A DNA stretch of 64,000 bases from NCBI RefSeq assembly GCF_001941625.1, contig NZ_CP016076.1, forward strand, positions 4,986,249 to 5,050,248, in the 5' to 3' direction. Positions 45,586-55,765 of the stretch are shown here, one piece after another. Each line of letters opens with the position of its first letter. Position 1 is the stretch's first letter. This DNA is from Actinoalloteichus fjordicus. Lineage in GTDB: Bacteria > Actinomycetota > Actinomycetes > Mycobacteriales > Pseudonocardiaceae. Both the position numbers and the translations under genes were made by a program. Below the pieces are notes generated by a model. The model was given only the letters and a program-made list of their open reading frames with translations, was not told the DNA's origin and did not search any database.

Positions 45586-47945
45586 CGGTCCCGACCTCGA
45601 CCTATCGGCTCCAGCTCGGGCCGGACCAGACCTTCGACCAGGCACGGGCGCTCGTCGACTACCTGCGCGACCTCGGGGTCGGCGCCCTGTACGTCTCCCC
45701 CGTACTGACGGCCGCTCCAGGCTCGACGCACGGCTACGACATGGTCGATCCGACGCAGGCCGCCGCCGTCCTGGGCGGCGAGTCCGCCCGACACGCCCTC
45801 GCCGAGCGGCTGCGGGCTCGCGGCCTCGGCCTGGTGGTCGACGTCGTGCCCAATCACATGGGCGTGGCCGTGCCCTCGGCGAACCCCTGGTGGTGGGAGG
45901 TGCTGCGCGAGGGTCGGGCTGCCGTGCACGCCGACTACTTCGACATCGACTTCTCGCGGGGCCCGATCCTGCTGCCGGTGCTCGCCGACGACGGCGACGG
46001 CGGAGCGGCGGCGCTCGCGGACCTGCGGGTGGTCGACGGGGTGCTGCGCTATCACGAACACGAGTTCCCCCTGGCCGAGGGCTCCGCCGAGACGCCCGAC
46101 GCCGCGACGCCTGCCGAGGCGGCCGCAGTGGTGCACGCACGACAGCACTATCGGCTCGTCTCCTGGCGACGCGGCGGCGCGGAGCTGACCTACCGGCGGT
46201 TCTTCGACATCAGCACGCTGGCGGCGATCCGGGTGGAGGACCCGACCGTGTTCGCCGCCACCCACGGTGAGCTGCTGCGGTGGGTGGAGGAGGGCGAGGT
46301 CACCGGCCTGCGTATCGACCATCCCGACGGGCTGGCCGATCCTGGCGAGTATCTACGCAGGCTGCGCGAGGCGGCCCCGGACGCCTGGCTGGTGGTGGAG
46401 AAGATCCTGGCCCCCGGCGAGGCGCTGCCCGCCTCCTGGCCGGTCGACGGCACCACCGGTTACGAGGCGTTGCGGGAGGTGTGCGGGCTCTTCGTCGACC
46501 CGGCGGGCGAGGCGCCGCTGACCGCACTGGCCCAGGAGCTGTCGGCGCCGGAGTCGGCGGCGGCCTGCGCCGACCCGCACGGCACCGAGTCGGCCTGCAA
46601 GCACTTCGCGGCCGCCGAGGTGCTGGGCGCGGAACTGGACCGCATCGCGGGGCTGGTCACCGCGCTGCCCGCAGGCCCCGACCGCGAGACCGCCCGGCTG
46701 GCGACGGCGGAGCTGCTGCGGTCGTTCCCCGTCTATCGCAGCTATCTGCCGGAGGGGCGGGAGGCACTGGACCAGGCGGTGGCCACCGCACACGGCCATC
46801 GCCCCGAAGTGCGCGGCGTGATCGACGCGATCGCCGCCGAGATGGTGGCCCGGCCACACGGCGAGCTGGCGATCCGTGTGCAGCAGACCTCGGGCATGGT
46901 GACGGCCAAGGGCGTGGAGGACACCGCCTTCTACCGGTTCAACCGCTTCGTGGCACTCAACGAGGTGGGCGGGGACCCGGCGCGCTTCGGGGTCTCGCCT
47001 GCCGAGTTCCATGCCGCCGCCCAGGGCAGGGCGGCGGGGCTGCCCTCGATGATGACCTCGCTGTCCACCCACGACACCAAGCGCTCCGAGGACGTCCGGG
47101 CGCGGTTGGCCGTGTTGTCGGAACTGCCGTCGGAGTTCGCCGAGGCGCTGCGGCGCTGGACCGCTCGTCATCCGCTGCCGGAGGCGAGCCTGAATCTGCT
47201 GGGCTGGCAGTGTCTCCTCGGCGCCTGGCCGATCACCGAGGACCGACTGCGCGACTACCTGGCCAAGGCGGCCAAGGAGGCCAAGCTCGGCACGAGCTGG
47301 ACGGCGCCGGACCCCGACTTCGACGCGGCCGTCGCCGCCTGGCCCGCCTCGGTGCTCGGCGACGAGCAGACCGCCGCCGAGGTCGCGGCCTTCGCCGACC
47401 GCATCACCCGGCCGGGCTGGTCGAACTCGCTGGGGCAGAAGCTGGTCCAGACGGCGGGACCCGGCGTGCCGGACGTGTACCAGGGCACGGAGCTGTGGGA
47501 CCTCTCCCTGGTCGACCCGGACAACCGGCGACCGGTCGACTTCGGGGCCCGTCGAAGCCTGTTGAGCCGCCTGGACCAGGGCACCCTGCCCGAGATCGAT
47601 CACTCCGGGGCCGCGAAGCTGCTGGTGACCTCGCGGGTGCTGCGGCTGCGCCGCGACGAGCCTGCGCTGTTCACCGGCTATCGGCCGCTCACCTCGGACG
47701 GACCGGCCGCCCGGCACGCCGTCGCCTTCGCCAGGGGCGGCAGGCACGCCGAACTCGTCGCGGTGGCCACCCGACTCCCCGTCGCGCTGGCGAAGTCCGG
47801 CGGCTGGCGGGACACGATCCTGGCCATGCCCGACGGCCGGGCCTCCTGGATCGACGTGATCAGCGGCGACCGGGTCGACACCGCGACGCCGCTGCTGGGC
47901 GACGTCCTCTCCCGGTATCCGGTGGCGCTGCTGCGGCGAGACTGA
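45582..47945 (+). CDS. treY: Maltooligosyl trehalose synthase
   Basis: This 787-residue GH13 enzyme rearranges the reducing-end alpha-1,4 bond of maltodextrins to alpha-1,1, forming maltooligosyl trehalose. Marks are [76 protein letters not shown] (nucleophile Asp), [35 protein letters not shown] and [17 protein letters not shown], all of them TreY-specific. Its GTG overlaps the glgX stop. treZ lies downstream, separated by a convergent doxX-like gene. Confidence 0.97.
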
Positions 47946-47981
47946 GGGAGGCATGGGGCGGCTTCGGCGCCGTCGACGGCG

Positions 47982-48425
47982 CTAGCCGAACACCACCACC
48001 AGGCACGCCGACAGGAACCCGAGCTGCATCAGCGTGCGCGGCAGCAGCGGCGTCGCGGGCCTGCCTGCGAACACCACCTCACGCCGGGCGCGGAGACGTC
48101 GGCCGGGAAACATCACGACCAGCAGCACCGCGGGCCCGGCCGCCGCCCAGCGCGCCGTCGGCGACCACAGCAGGCCGGGCACGGCGAGAAGCTCCAGCAC
48201 GCCGGTCGCCGTCGCCAGGAGTGCGGGGCGGGGCAGGCTCGGCGGCACCATCGCGATCATGCTCGCGCGGCGCGGCTCGACGAAGTGCGCGAGGCCGGTC
48301 AGCAGCACCATCGCCGCCAGCCCGAGCCGCAAGGCGGCGGGCCGTTCGTCGAGGGCCTCGACGCCGAACAGGCCCGCCGTCCTCCCGAGCAGGGTCGCCG
48401 CGATCAGCATGATCAGCGGAGCCAT
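47982..48425 (-). CDS. DoxX-family membrane protein
   Basis: This 147-residue protein has four hydrophobic helices and the DoxX-like pattern GLAAMVLLTGLAHFVEPRRASMIAMVPPSLP then LLATATGVLELLAVPGLLW. Family members are membrane proteins of uncertain role, some linked to oxidative stress. It lies opposite to the flanking trehalose genes and shares a divergent promoter region with treZ containing a perfect palindrome. GGAG precedes its ATG. Confidence 0.85.
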   Translation of the reverse strand: MAPLIMLIAATLLGRTAGLFGVEALDERPAALRLGLAAMVLLTGLAHFVEPRRASMIAMVPPSLPRPALLATATGVLELLAVPGLLWSPTARWAAAGPAVLLVVMFPGRRLRARREVVFAGRPATPLLPRTLMQLGFLSACLVVVFG

Positions 48426-48469
48426 CGACTCTCCTCTCCTCGGGAGCCGTCCGACACCCCACCGGCGGT

Positions 48470-48491
48470 AACACTGTTACAGAACAGTGTT
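48470..48491. promoter_or_regulatory. Perfect palindrome in the doxX-treZ divergent promoter
   Basis: AACACTGTT, 4 nt, then AACAGTGTT form a perfect 9-bp inverted repeat. An overlapping GTAACA-C-TGTTAC palindrome covers 48468-48480. This arrangement is typical of TetR-family operators. No regulator gene lies next to it. Confidence 0.65.
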
Positions 48492-48541
48492 TCTCCTCGG
48501 TGGCTGGGCAACGACGCACCATCGACGCCAAGATGATCCAC

Positions 48542-50299
48542 ATGGCGGACTTCGCGGTCTGGGCACCGCAGCGGCAGACGGTCACCCTGCACACCGAGGA
48601 TGCCGAGCATCCGATGCGGCGCACCGACGGCGGCTGGTGGCTGGCGTCGCTCCCCGAGGCCGGGCACGGCACCGCCTACGGATTCCGGCTCGACGACGAA
48701 CAGCCGCTGCCCGACCCCCGTTCGCGCTGGCAGCCCGACGGCGTGCACGGCCTGTCGCGGGTCTACGACCACGGTCGATTCGACTGGCAGGCCGAGGGCT
48801 GGACGGGACGGCCACTGCCGGGCGGAGTGGTCTACGAGCTGCACATCGGCACCTTCACCGAGGCGGGGACCTTCGATGCCGCCGTCGAACGCCTCGATCA
48901 CCTCGTGGCGCTGGGCATCGACTTCGTCGAGGTGCTGCCGGTCAACTCCTTCGACGGGCCCGCAGGGTGGGGGTACGACGGAGTCGCCTGGTCGGCGGTC
49001 CAGGAGAGTTATGGCGGCCCGGACGGCTTCAAGCGCTTCGTCGACGCGTGCCATGAGCGAGGACTCGCCGTGCTGCTCGACGTCGTCTACAACCATCTCG
49101 GCCCGTCGGGGGCCTATCTCGATCGCTTCGGCCCCTACTTCGCGGGCAGCACGGTGTGGGGACCGTCGGTCAATCTCGACGGCGCCGACTCCGACGAGGT
49201 CCGCAACCTGATCATCGACAACGCGCTGGGCTGGCTGCGCGACTTCCAGGTGGACGGTCTCCGACTGGACGCGGTGCATGCCCTGCGTGACCAGCGGGCG
49301 ATCCACCTGCTGGAGGAGCTGTCCGTCGCCGTCGAGGGGTTGTCGGCCCATCTGGGCAGGCCGCTGACGCTGATCGCCGAGTCGGACCTCAACGACCCTC
49401 GGCTGATCACGCCTCGCGAGGCGGGCGGCCACGGACTGCACGCCCAGTGGGACGACGACCTCCACCACTGCCTGCATGCCGCGCTGACCGGCGAACGCCA
49501 GGGCTACTACGCGGACTTCGGCTCGCTGCGGGCCCTGGCCGACACGCTGCGCGGCGTCTTCTTCCACGCAGGCACGAGGTCCTCGTTCCGAGGACGCGAC
49601 CACGGCAGGCCGGTGGACACCCACCGCGTGCCCGCACATCGATTCCTCATCTACCTCCAGAACCACGACCAGATCGGCAACCGCGCCGCAGGCGATCGGA
49701 TCTCGGCGAGCCTCTCCCCCGGCCTGCTGGCCTGCGGTGCCGCGCTGGTGCTGTGCACGCCCTACACGCCGATGCTGTTCATGGGTGAGGAATGGGGCGC
49801 GGGCACGCCGTGGCAGTTCTTCGCCTCGTTCCCCGACCCGGCACTGGCCGAGGCGGTGCGCACCGGGCGCCGCGCGGAGTTCGGCGCCCACGGCTGGGAC
49901 GAGGCCGACGTGCCTGATCCGCTCGACCCCGCCACCGTCACCCGGTCGACGCTGGACTGGTCGGAGCCCACGCGTGCCGGGCATCGCGAACTGCTCGACG
50001 TCTACCGGCGGCTGATCGCACTCCGCCGTGCCCACCCCGAACTGACCGATCCCCGGCTGGACCGCTTCGGCGTCGACGTCGACGAGGCGGCCCGCTGGAT
50101 CATGCTCCGGCGGGGAGACCTGCGGCTGGTCTGCAATCTCTCGGACACGGCCCGACGGATTCCCTCGGGCGGCCAGATCGAGGAGGTCCTGACCGCCGTC
50201 CCCCCACTCGGGCCGCAGCAGGCCGCCGAGACCGCGGACCATCTCGACCTCGGGCCCGAGTCCTTCGCCCTGCTTCGCGTCGCCCGGCGACAGGCCTGA
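48542..50299 (+). CDS. treZ: Malto-oligosyltrehalose trehalohydrolase
   Basis: This GH13 enzyme of about 585 residues hydrolyses maltooligosyl trehalose to free trehalose. It opens with the CBM48-like MADFAVWAPQRQTVTLH, then has YELHIGTFTEAGTFDAA, FVEVLPVNSFDGPAGWGYDG, LLDVVYNHLGPSGAYL, VDGLRLDAVHAL (nucleophile Asp), LIAESDLNDPRL, LQNHDQIGNRAAGDR and PMLFMGEEWGAGTPWQFF, as expected for TreZ. Start is uncertain: ATG 48542 fits the usual family start, ATG 48533 and GTG 48500 are in frame, and none has a strong ribosome site. A doxX-like gene separates it from treY. Confidence 0.95.
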   Translation: MADFAVWAPQRQTVTLHTEDAEHPMRRTDGGWWLASLPEAGHGTAYGFRLDDEQPLPDPRSRWQPDGVHGLSRVYDHGRFDWQAEGWTGRPLPGGVVYELHIGTFTEAGTFDAAVERLDHLVALGIDFVEVLPVNSFDGPAGWGYDGVAWSAVQESYGGPDGFKRFVDACHERGLAVLLDVVYNHLGPSGAYLDRFGPYFAGSTVWGPSVNLDGADSDEVRNLIIDNALGWLRDFQVDGLRLDAVHALRDQRAIHLLEELSVAVEGLSAHLGRPLTLIAESDLNDPRLITPREAGGHGLHAQWDDDLHHCLHAALTGERQGYYADFGSLRALADTLRGVFFHAGTRSSFRGRDHGRPVDTHRVPAHRFLIYLQNHDQIGNRAAGDRISASLSPGLLACGAALVLCTPYTPMLFMGEEWGAGTPWQFFASFPDPALAEAVRTGRRAEFGAHGWDEADVPDPLDPATVTRSTLDWSEPTRAGHRELLDVYRRLIALRRAHPELTDPRLDRFGVDVDEAARWIMLRRGDLRLVCNLSDTARRIPSGGQIEEVLTAVPPLGPQQAAETADHLDLGPESFALLRVARRQA

Positions 50300-50454
50300 C
50301 GACGACAGGACTGACGACGACAGCCGCTCGGCGGCCGACCGAGCAGCGGGATCGCCGAGGTCGCCGGGCCTGCGGGCCTGCTCCTCAAGCGGTGTCCGCC
50401 GTCGTCACCCGACCCCCGGCTGCCGACCACGGGATCAGGGCGAGCAGGACTCGG

Positions 50455-51735
50455 TCAGTTCACCACCAGCGGCAGGCCGAACATCGAGAGCAGGCCCGCC
50501 TCCGGCAGCTCCGCAGGCATCGGGGCGCGCACCGGGCCGCCCTGGGTGCCGCGCTTCGCCGCCTCGTCGTCCAGGACGAAGTTCGGCCAGAGCTCCTCGG
50601 TGTCGTAATAGCGGTGGAAGACCGGCGTCAGCGAGCCCGACAGCGGCGGCACGATCCAACTCCAGTCCGCCGGGCAGCTGCGGCCTGCCTTCTCCTCCCG
50701 GCTCACGTGGGTCAGGAAGCGCTCGGACTCGGTGTGGTGGTCGGTGATCGTCGCCTCGGCCTTGGCGAAGGAGTGCAGCACCGCCCGGTTCAGCTCCACG
50801 AGCGCACGGTCCTTCCACAGCGTCTGCTCGCTGGAGGTGTCCAGCCCCATTCGCCGCGCCACCTCCGGCAGCATCGCGTAGCGGTCGTGGTCGGCGAGGT
50901 TGCGCGCCCCGATCTCGGTGCCCATGTACCAGCCGTTGAAGGGGGCGGCCGAATACGAGACGCCGCCGATCACCAGGCTCATGTTCGAGATGGCGGGCAC
51001 CGTGTGCCAACGCAGTCCCAGCTCGGCGAACCACGGCAGCTCCGGATGGCGCAGCTCCACCTCGTGCACCACGGACCGGGGCAGCTCGAACCAGCGGGTG
51101 CCCTCCTCCGGGCTGTCGATCACCAGCGGCAGGACGTCGAACGCGCCCGGCTGCGCGGGCGGCTGCCAGCCGAGGGCCTGCACGGCCTCGGTGAAGTCCA
51201 GATATCGGGGATCGCCGAGCACCCCGCCGTCCTCGGTCCGATAGCCCGCGTAGCGGATGAGCTGCTCGTTCCAGATCCTCGGCCCCGGCCGGTCCGGCGC
51301 GTCGGCCGCGAACACGCTGATCGTGGGACGCACCCGCCCGTTGTTGGTGGCGGAGCGAAGGTGGTCGACACACCGTTCGGCGACGGCGGCGGAGCCCCGC
51401 ACGGCCCGGAAGTCCCGCACGCGCAGGCTCTTCCAGTACAGCCTGCCGATGCAGCGCGCGCTGTTGCGCCAGGCGACCCTGGCACCGAAGACGAGTTCCG
51501 CCGTCGTGTGCACATAGGTACCGGTGGCCTCGATCTCGGCGCGAATCCAGCGTCGCCGCGACTGGAGTGCCCCGGCCATGTCGTGTTCCTTCTCGAACAG
51601 ATCGAGGAACTCCTCGGCCTGAGCAAGGACGTCCGGCTGCTCCGGGCGCTGCGGGGCGGGCTGCTGATGCCAGACCTGGGGATCGGCGACGGGACAACCC
51701 TCGCCGGAGGACACTCTGCCGGGGGAAAGAGTCAC
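50455..51735 (-). CDS. nos: Bacterial nitric oxide synthase, oxygenase only
   Basis: This protein of about 426 residues oxidises arginine to citrulline and NO. It has the heme-thiolate motif VAWRNSARCIGRLYW (proximal Cys), FAADAPDRPGPRIWNEQLIRYAGY, LPLVID, the arginine-binding Glu in GWYMGTEIGARNLAD, and WSWIVPPLSGSLTPVFH. There is no reductase domain, as usual for bacterial NOS, so electrons must come from cellular reductases. The N-terminal 50 residues before VWHQQ are variable and the start is uncertain (GTG 51735 has no good ribosome site). It stands alone, with no nitration or thaxtomin-like genes adjacent. Confidence 0.94.
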   Translation of the reverse strand: MTLSPGRVSSGEGCPVADPQVWHQQPAPQRPEQPDVLAQAEEFLDLFEKEHDMAGALQSRRRWIRAEIEATGTYVHTTAELVFGARVAWRNSARCIGRLYWKSLRVRDFRAVRGSAAVAERCVDHLRSATNNGRVRPTISVFAADAPDRPGPRIWNEQLIRYAGYRTEDGGVLGDPRYLDFTEAVQALGWQPPAQPGAFDVLPLVIDSPEEGTRWFELPRSVVHEVELRHPELPWFAELGLRWHTVPAISNMSLVIGGVSYSAAPFNGWYMGTEIGARNLADHDRYAMLPEVARRMGLDTSSEQTLWKDRALVELNRAVLHSFAKAEATITDHHTESERFLTHVSREEKAGRSCPADWSWIVPPLSGSLTPVFHRYYDTEELWPNFVLDDEAAKRGTQGGPVRAPMPAELPEAGLLSMFGLPLVVN

Positions 51736-52156
51736 GGGGCAACAACCTAGTGCCACCGGGCCGCGACGGGTAGCCACTCCGACGATGATGTGATCTTCCT
51801 CGGACGACGGGACGAGCCGCGTCGGCGGTCGCCCACGACGCACCACAGTGCCGCCCCTGCCGCGTCGGCGGCCGCGCGGGGGGCGGGAACGGACGCCGAC
51901 GGGGCTCGGTGCGAGGCCGAGGCCCCGTCAGCAGCGCCTGCTCCTCGGTCTGCCTGGTACGGGCTCCTTGAGTGCTGCCGCGTCCGGTCGACCCGTTCGC
52001 GATTCGCCGCCTGCTCCTCGAATCCATGGCTGAACCCGATCAATGCCGCCAGGCGGTCGGTCTCCATCGCGAGGAGCGTTGACGCCCGTGCTCGACGGTG
52101 TCGGCCGCGAGCCCCGCCGGGTCGCGAGCGGCGCTCACCCCCGGCGGCGACCGCGA
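51736..52156. other. Intergenic region upstream of nos
   Basis: In these 421 bp between nos and the dehydrogenase gene I see no convincing gene: the longest open frame (51790-52191, plus) is Ala/Arg/Ser-rich, overlaps the dehydrogenase gene and has no ribosome site. The nos promoter must lie here but was not identified. Confidence 0.45.
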
Positions 52157-53215
52157 TCACCCGCCGACAGCGGCGGCGACGAACTCCGTGACGGCGGCGG
52201 TGTCGGCGTTGCCGCCGACGTCCCCGGTGCGGGTGGCGGCATCGGCGAGGCTTCGCTCGATGGCGCCCATCAGGTCCGAGGCGGCCTCGGCGTGCCCGAG
52301 CTGCTCCAGCATCAGCACCACGGACCACAGGGCGCCCACCGGATTGGCGATGCCGCGCCCGGCGATGTCGGGTGCCGAGCCGTGCACCGGCTCGAACATC
52401 GAGGGATGCTCGCCGCTCGGATTGAGGTTGGCGCTGGCCGCCAGCCCGATGGAGCCCGTCGCGGCGGCGGTCAGGTCGCTGAGGACGTCGCCGAACAGAT
52501 TGGAGGCGACGATCACGTCCAGCGAGCTCGGCGCGAGCACCACTTTCGCGGCCAGGGCGTCGATGTGCTCACTGCGCCAGCTGACCTCGGGGAAGGCCTC
52601 GGCGCGGGAGCGCACCACCTCGTCCCAGAACGGCATGGTGTGCACGATGCCGTTCGACTTGGTCGCCGAGACCAGCCTGCCGCTGCGAGCGCGGGCGGCG
52701 GTGAAGGCGTAGTCCGCCACTCTGGTGATGCCCTGGCGGGTGAAGATCGCCTCCTGGACGGCGGCCTCCTCGGCAAGGCCCTGATTGAACCGGCCGCCGA
52801 TCTGGGAGTACTCGCCCTCGGTGTTCTCCCGGACCACCAGGATGTCGATGTCGCCCGGTCCCACCCCGGACAACGGCGAGGGGACGCCCGCGAAGGTGCG
52901 GGCGGGCCGGTGATTGACGAACTGGTGGAAGGCGCGACGGATGGGGATCAGCAGGCCCCACAGCGAGACGTGGTCGGCCACGCCGGGCCAGCCGACGGCG
53001 CCGAGCAGGATCGCGTCGAAGCCTCGGAGGGTGTCGATGCCGTCCTCCGGCATCATCTCTCGAGTCTCCGCGAAACGGGCGCAGGACCAGTCGAACTCCT
53101 GAAAGGCGAGATCGAGGCCGTGCCGGGCGGCCACCGCGTCCAACACGGTCCGAGCCGCGCTGGTCACCTCGACTCCGATGCCGTCGCCGGGGATCACCGC
53201 AATGCGTTGCGTCAT
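52157..53215 (-). CDS. Tartrate/D-malate-type dehydrogenase (isopropylmalate dehydrogenase family)
   Basis: This 352-residue beta-decarboxylating dehydrogenase has IAVIPGDGIGVEVT, ILLGAVGWPG, VRENTEGEYSQIGGRFNQG, the catalytic Lys in SATKSNG, ASNLFGDVLSDLTAA (metal-binding Asp) and the NAD site FEPVHGSAPDIAG. YSQIGGRFNQG and AVGWPGVADH favour the tartrate dehydrogenase / D-malate dehydrogenase branch over LeuB. It oxidises and decarboxylates a 2-hydroxy diacid with NAD. No leucine-pathway genes are nearby, in line with this. Confidence 0.88.
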   Translation of the reverse strand: MTQRIAVIPGDGIGVEVTSAARTVLDAVAARHGLDLAFQEFDWSCARFAETREMMPEDGIDTLRGFDAILLGAVGWPGVADHVSLWGLLIPIRRAFHQFVNHRPARTFAGVPSPLSGVGPGDIDILVVRENTEGEYSQIGGRFNQGLAEEAAVQEAIFTRQGITRVADYAFTAARARSGRLVSATKSNGIVHTMPFWDEVVRSRAEAFPEVSWRSEHIDALAAKVVLAPSSLDVIVASNLFGDVLSDLTAAATGSIGLAASANLNPSGEHPSMFEPVHGSAPDIAGRGIANPVGALWSVVLMLEQLGHAEAASDLMGAIERSLADAATRTGDVGGNADTAAVTEFVAAAVGG

Positions 53216-53228
53216 CTCGCTGGACCTT

Positions 53229-53270
53229 CCCGAGGGGGTGGGACGCCGGTCAGCGTCTCATCCCCTCGGG
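53229..53270 (-). terminator. Nested hairpin after the PBP gene
   Basis: CCCGAGGGG (53229-53237) pairs with CCCCTCGGG (53262-53270), with an inner GACGC/GCGTC stem. It lies 24 bp past the PBP stop and before the dehydrogenase start on the same strand. Confidence 0.5.
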
Positions 53271-53293
53271 GGGTCTTCAACAACCCGGGTCGA

Positions 53294-55432
53294 TCAGGAG
53301 TAGCGAGGATCGGCCGCGGGCAGTGGTGCGTCGGGCAGACCCTCGTGGAGCGGGGTCATCGTCTGGAACCAGGTCCTGGCGGGTGCGTGGCCGCCGTACA
53401 TGTTTCCGGACCCGCACTGCACCGGGGGCGTCCCGTTGCAGATCGGCCCCGGCCGGGAGCTGTCCCCGAAGACCATGTTCGCCCCGGCCCAGTGGGGGGT
53501 CGCCCCCATGAACGCCGCCGAGCGGTAGTTCTGCGTGGTACCGGTCTTGCCCACCATCGGACGAGACCAGCCCGCAGCGGACGCGGCGTTCGCGGCGGTG
53601 CCGCTGCCCGTCGTGTCCCGGCTCATCGCCTGGGCCATGGAATTGGCCAGGCCCTCGTCGACCGCCTGCTCGCACGGCGCCTCGTCGATCGGCACGACCT
53701 CGCCGTTGCGATCCCGGATCTCCTCGATCGGGCTCGGCGGGCACCACACGCCGCCACTGACCAGCGTGGCACTCACGTTGGCCAATTCCAGCACGCTGGT
53801 CGGCCCGGCGCCCAAGGTGAACGAGCCCTGGTTGCCCTGGGTCACCGCCTCACCCTGTGACCTGTTGAGCATCCCGTTGTCGGAATCCGGCTGAATCGCG
53901 GTTCCCGACAGGTTGACCTCGTTCATGCCCCGGCGCAGCCCGAGACTGGAGGCCATGTTGACCACTGAACCGACCCCGACGGCCTCCTGCATCGGGAGGA
54001 ACGGCGTGTTCGGCGAGGTGGCCAGCGCCTCGGTGAACGACATGGTCTCCGGATAACCGTTACCAGAGTTCCGAACCTGGTAAGGCCCGCCGTCGCCCCG
54101 ATAGACCGGCGACGTGTAGACATCCGGGACATCGAGTGTCTGGTTGATGTTGTAGCCGTTCTCCAACGCGGCGGCCGCGGTGAAGACCTTGTAGATCGAG
54201 CCCGCCCCGAAGGTGGTGACATAACTGGGCAGGTCGATGGTCGTCTGGAACTGTTCGCTGTCCAGGCCGTAGTCCCGGTTGGCGACCAGCGCCCGCACCT
54301 TGTGGGACTCGGTGCCGGGCTCCACGATCGCCATCACGTTGGCGATCCCGTCCGCGTTCTTCGGGACATGGTTCTCGGCCGCCTGCTTGGCGAGCTCCGT
54401 GGCCCTCGGATCAAGCGTGGTCTTGATCGTGTATCCGCCGCGCTTGATCTCCTCCAGATCGAAACCGTGACTCAGGAGGTAGTTGATCACGTACGAGCAG
54501 AAGAAGCCGTTGACGGTTCCTTCTCTCGCCGGGACACAGCCGTGCGAGGTCTGGTTCAGCGGGTTGAGCACCCCGAGCGGCTCCTGCTTGATCTCGTCGC
54601 CGATCTCCTGGTTCGCCTCCGCACCGTCTTCCGAGAACCGACCCTGATCCGCCATGAGCTGGATCACCAGGTTGCGTCGTTCGATGGCCTGCTCGGGACG
54701 ACGGATCGGGTTCAGCGTCGAAGGCTGGTTGACGATGGCGGCCAGCAGGGCCGACTGAGCCACGTTGAGCTGATCGGGCGTGGTGTCGAAATAGGCGTCG
54801 GCCGCCTGGTGCACGCCGAAGATCTCGTTGCCGTAGGGCACGACGTTGAGATACCCGGCGAGGATCTCGTCCTTGGTCATCCGTTCTTCGATGTCCAACG
54901 CGATCCGCGCCTCGCGGAGCTTCCTGGCGATCGTGGTCTCGGTGGCTGCCTGGAACTCCGGATCCTCCGAGTCGCCGTCGGCGACGACGAACGCCAGGTA
55001 GTTCTTCACGTACTGCTGGGTCAGCGTCGATCCGCCGCCCTGAACGTCACCGGCCATCTGGTTCTGGAGGGCGACCCGGATGGTCGCCTGCCAGTCGACA
55101 CCCTCGTGGTCCTCGAATCGATGATCCTCGACGGCCACGATCGCCGCCTTCATCTCCTCGGAGATGGCCTCCGGCGGAACGATCACCCGATTCTGGTGAT
55201 ATAGGTGAGCAATCGGGGTGTCGTGCATGTCGGTGATGGTGGAGATGGTGGCGGGCATCCTCTCCTCGAACTCGGCAGACGTGTTGTTCACCGTCTCCGC
55301 CGCCTGATTTGACACGGCACCGAAACCTGCGGCCACGGGGAACAGCACCGCAGCCACCAAGACGCCCGCGATGAGACACAGACCTAAGAGTTTTGACAGG
55401 CCCTTCGCCCGAGCCAGGAACACGGCTGGCAC
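53294..55432 (-). CDS. Class A penicillin-binding protein (transglycosylase/transpeptidase)
   Basis: This 712-residue bifunctional cell-wall synthase has an N-terminal membrane anchor (LGLCLIAGVLVAAVLFPVAAGFG). A GT51 glycosyltransferase domain follows (AAIVAVEDHRFEDHEGVD, GGSTLTQQYVKN, TKDEILAGYLNVVPYGNEIFGV), then a transpeptidase domain with nucleophile Ser in GAGSIYKVF (SxxK), SPN (SxN) and VGKTGTTQ (KTG). The GTG at 55432 follows GGAGGAAGGAG. No PASTA repeats are present. It resembles the PonA2-type PBPs of actinobacteria. Confidence 0.94.
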   Translation of the reverse strand: MPAVFLARAKGLSKLLGLCLIAGVLVAAVLFPVAAGFGAVSNQAAETVNNTSAEFEERMPATISTITDMHDTPIAHLYHQNRVIVPPEAISEEMKAAIVAVEDHRFEDHEGVDWQATIRVALQNQMAGDVQGGGSTLTQQYVKNYLAFVVADGDSEDPEFQAATETTIARKLREARIALDIEERMTKDEILAGYLNVVPYGNEIFGVHQAADAYFDTTPDQLNVAQSALLAAIVNQPSTLNPIRRPEQAIERRNLVIQLMADQGRFSEDGAEANQEIGDEIKQEPLGVLNPLNQTSHGCVPAREGTVNGFFCSYVINYLLSHGFDLEEIKRGGYTIKTTLDPRATELAKQAAENHVPKNADGIANVMAIVEPGTESHKVRALVANRDYGLDSEQFQTTIDLPSYVTTFGAGSIYKVFTAAAALENGYNINQTLDVPDVYTSPVYRGDGGPYQVRNSGNGYPETMSFTEALATSPNTPFLPMQEAVGVGSVVNMASSLGLRRGMNEVNLSGTAIQPDSDNGMLNRSQGEAVTQGNQGSFTLGAGPTSVLELANVSATLVSGGVWCPPSPIEEIRDRNGEVVPIDEAPCEQAVDEGLANSMAQAMSRDTTGSGTAANAASAAGWSRPMVGKTGTTQNYRSAAFMGATPHWAGANMVFGDSSRPGPICNGTPPVQCGSGNMYGGHAPARTWFQTMTPLHEGLPDAPLPAADPRYS

Positions 55433-55765
55433 AACTCCTTCCTCCGGCGGTCGAATGCGACCGGACCGGCGTCGATGATCGGCGAACGCCGAGCACAGCG
55501 CACACCGCTGCCGCTTCGGAAGACGTCGGTGATCGAGACCACGTTGCCTGGCGGGGGAGTGAAGTGACTCACCCCAGCTGCGGTCCCGCCCAGAGCGGAC
55601 GCTCCGGCGAGATCAGCACGGTGCTAGTCACCAACGCCGCATCCGTTCACCATTGTGCCTGAAACCGCGTCGCCCGATCGTGACAAGGACCGGGCGCGAT
55701 CTCCTTGACAGCAACGGAGATTCGCCCGAGATCAGAGCGAGCGCGCCTGCCTGCGTCCTCGACCG
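55433..55765. other. Intergenic region upstream of the PBP gene
   Basis: These 333 bp hold the ribosome site and presumably the promoter of the PBP gene; the DedA gene ends at the far side on the same strand. No small gene or strong hairpin is evident. Confidence 0.4.

Noticed and set aside
51790-52191. A 133-codon plus-strand gene upstream of nos
   Set aside because: The translation is low-complexity Ala/Arg/Ser, overlaps the 3' end of the dehydrogenase gene and has no ribosome site.
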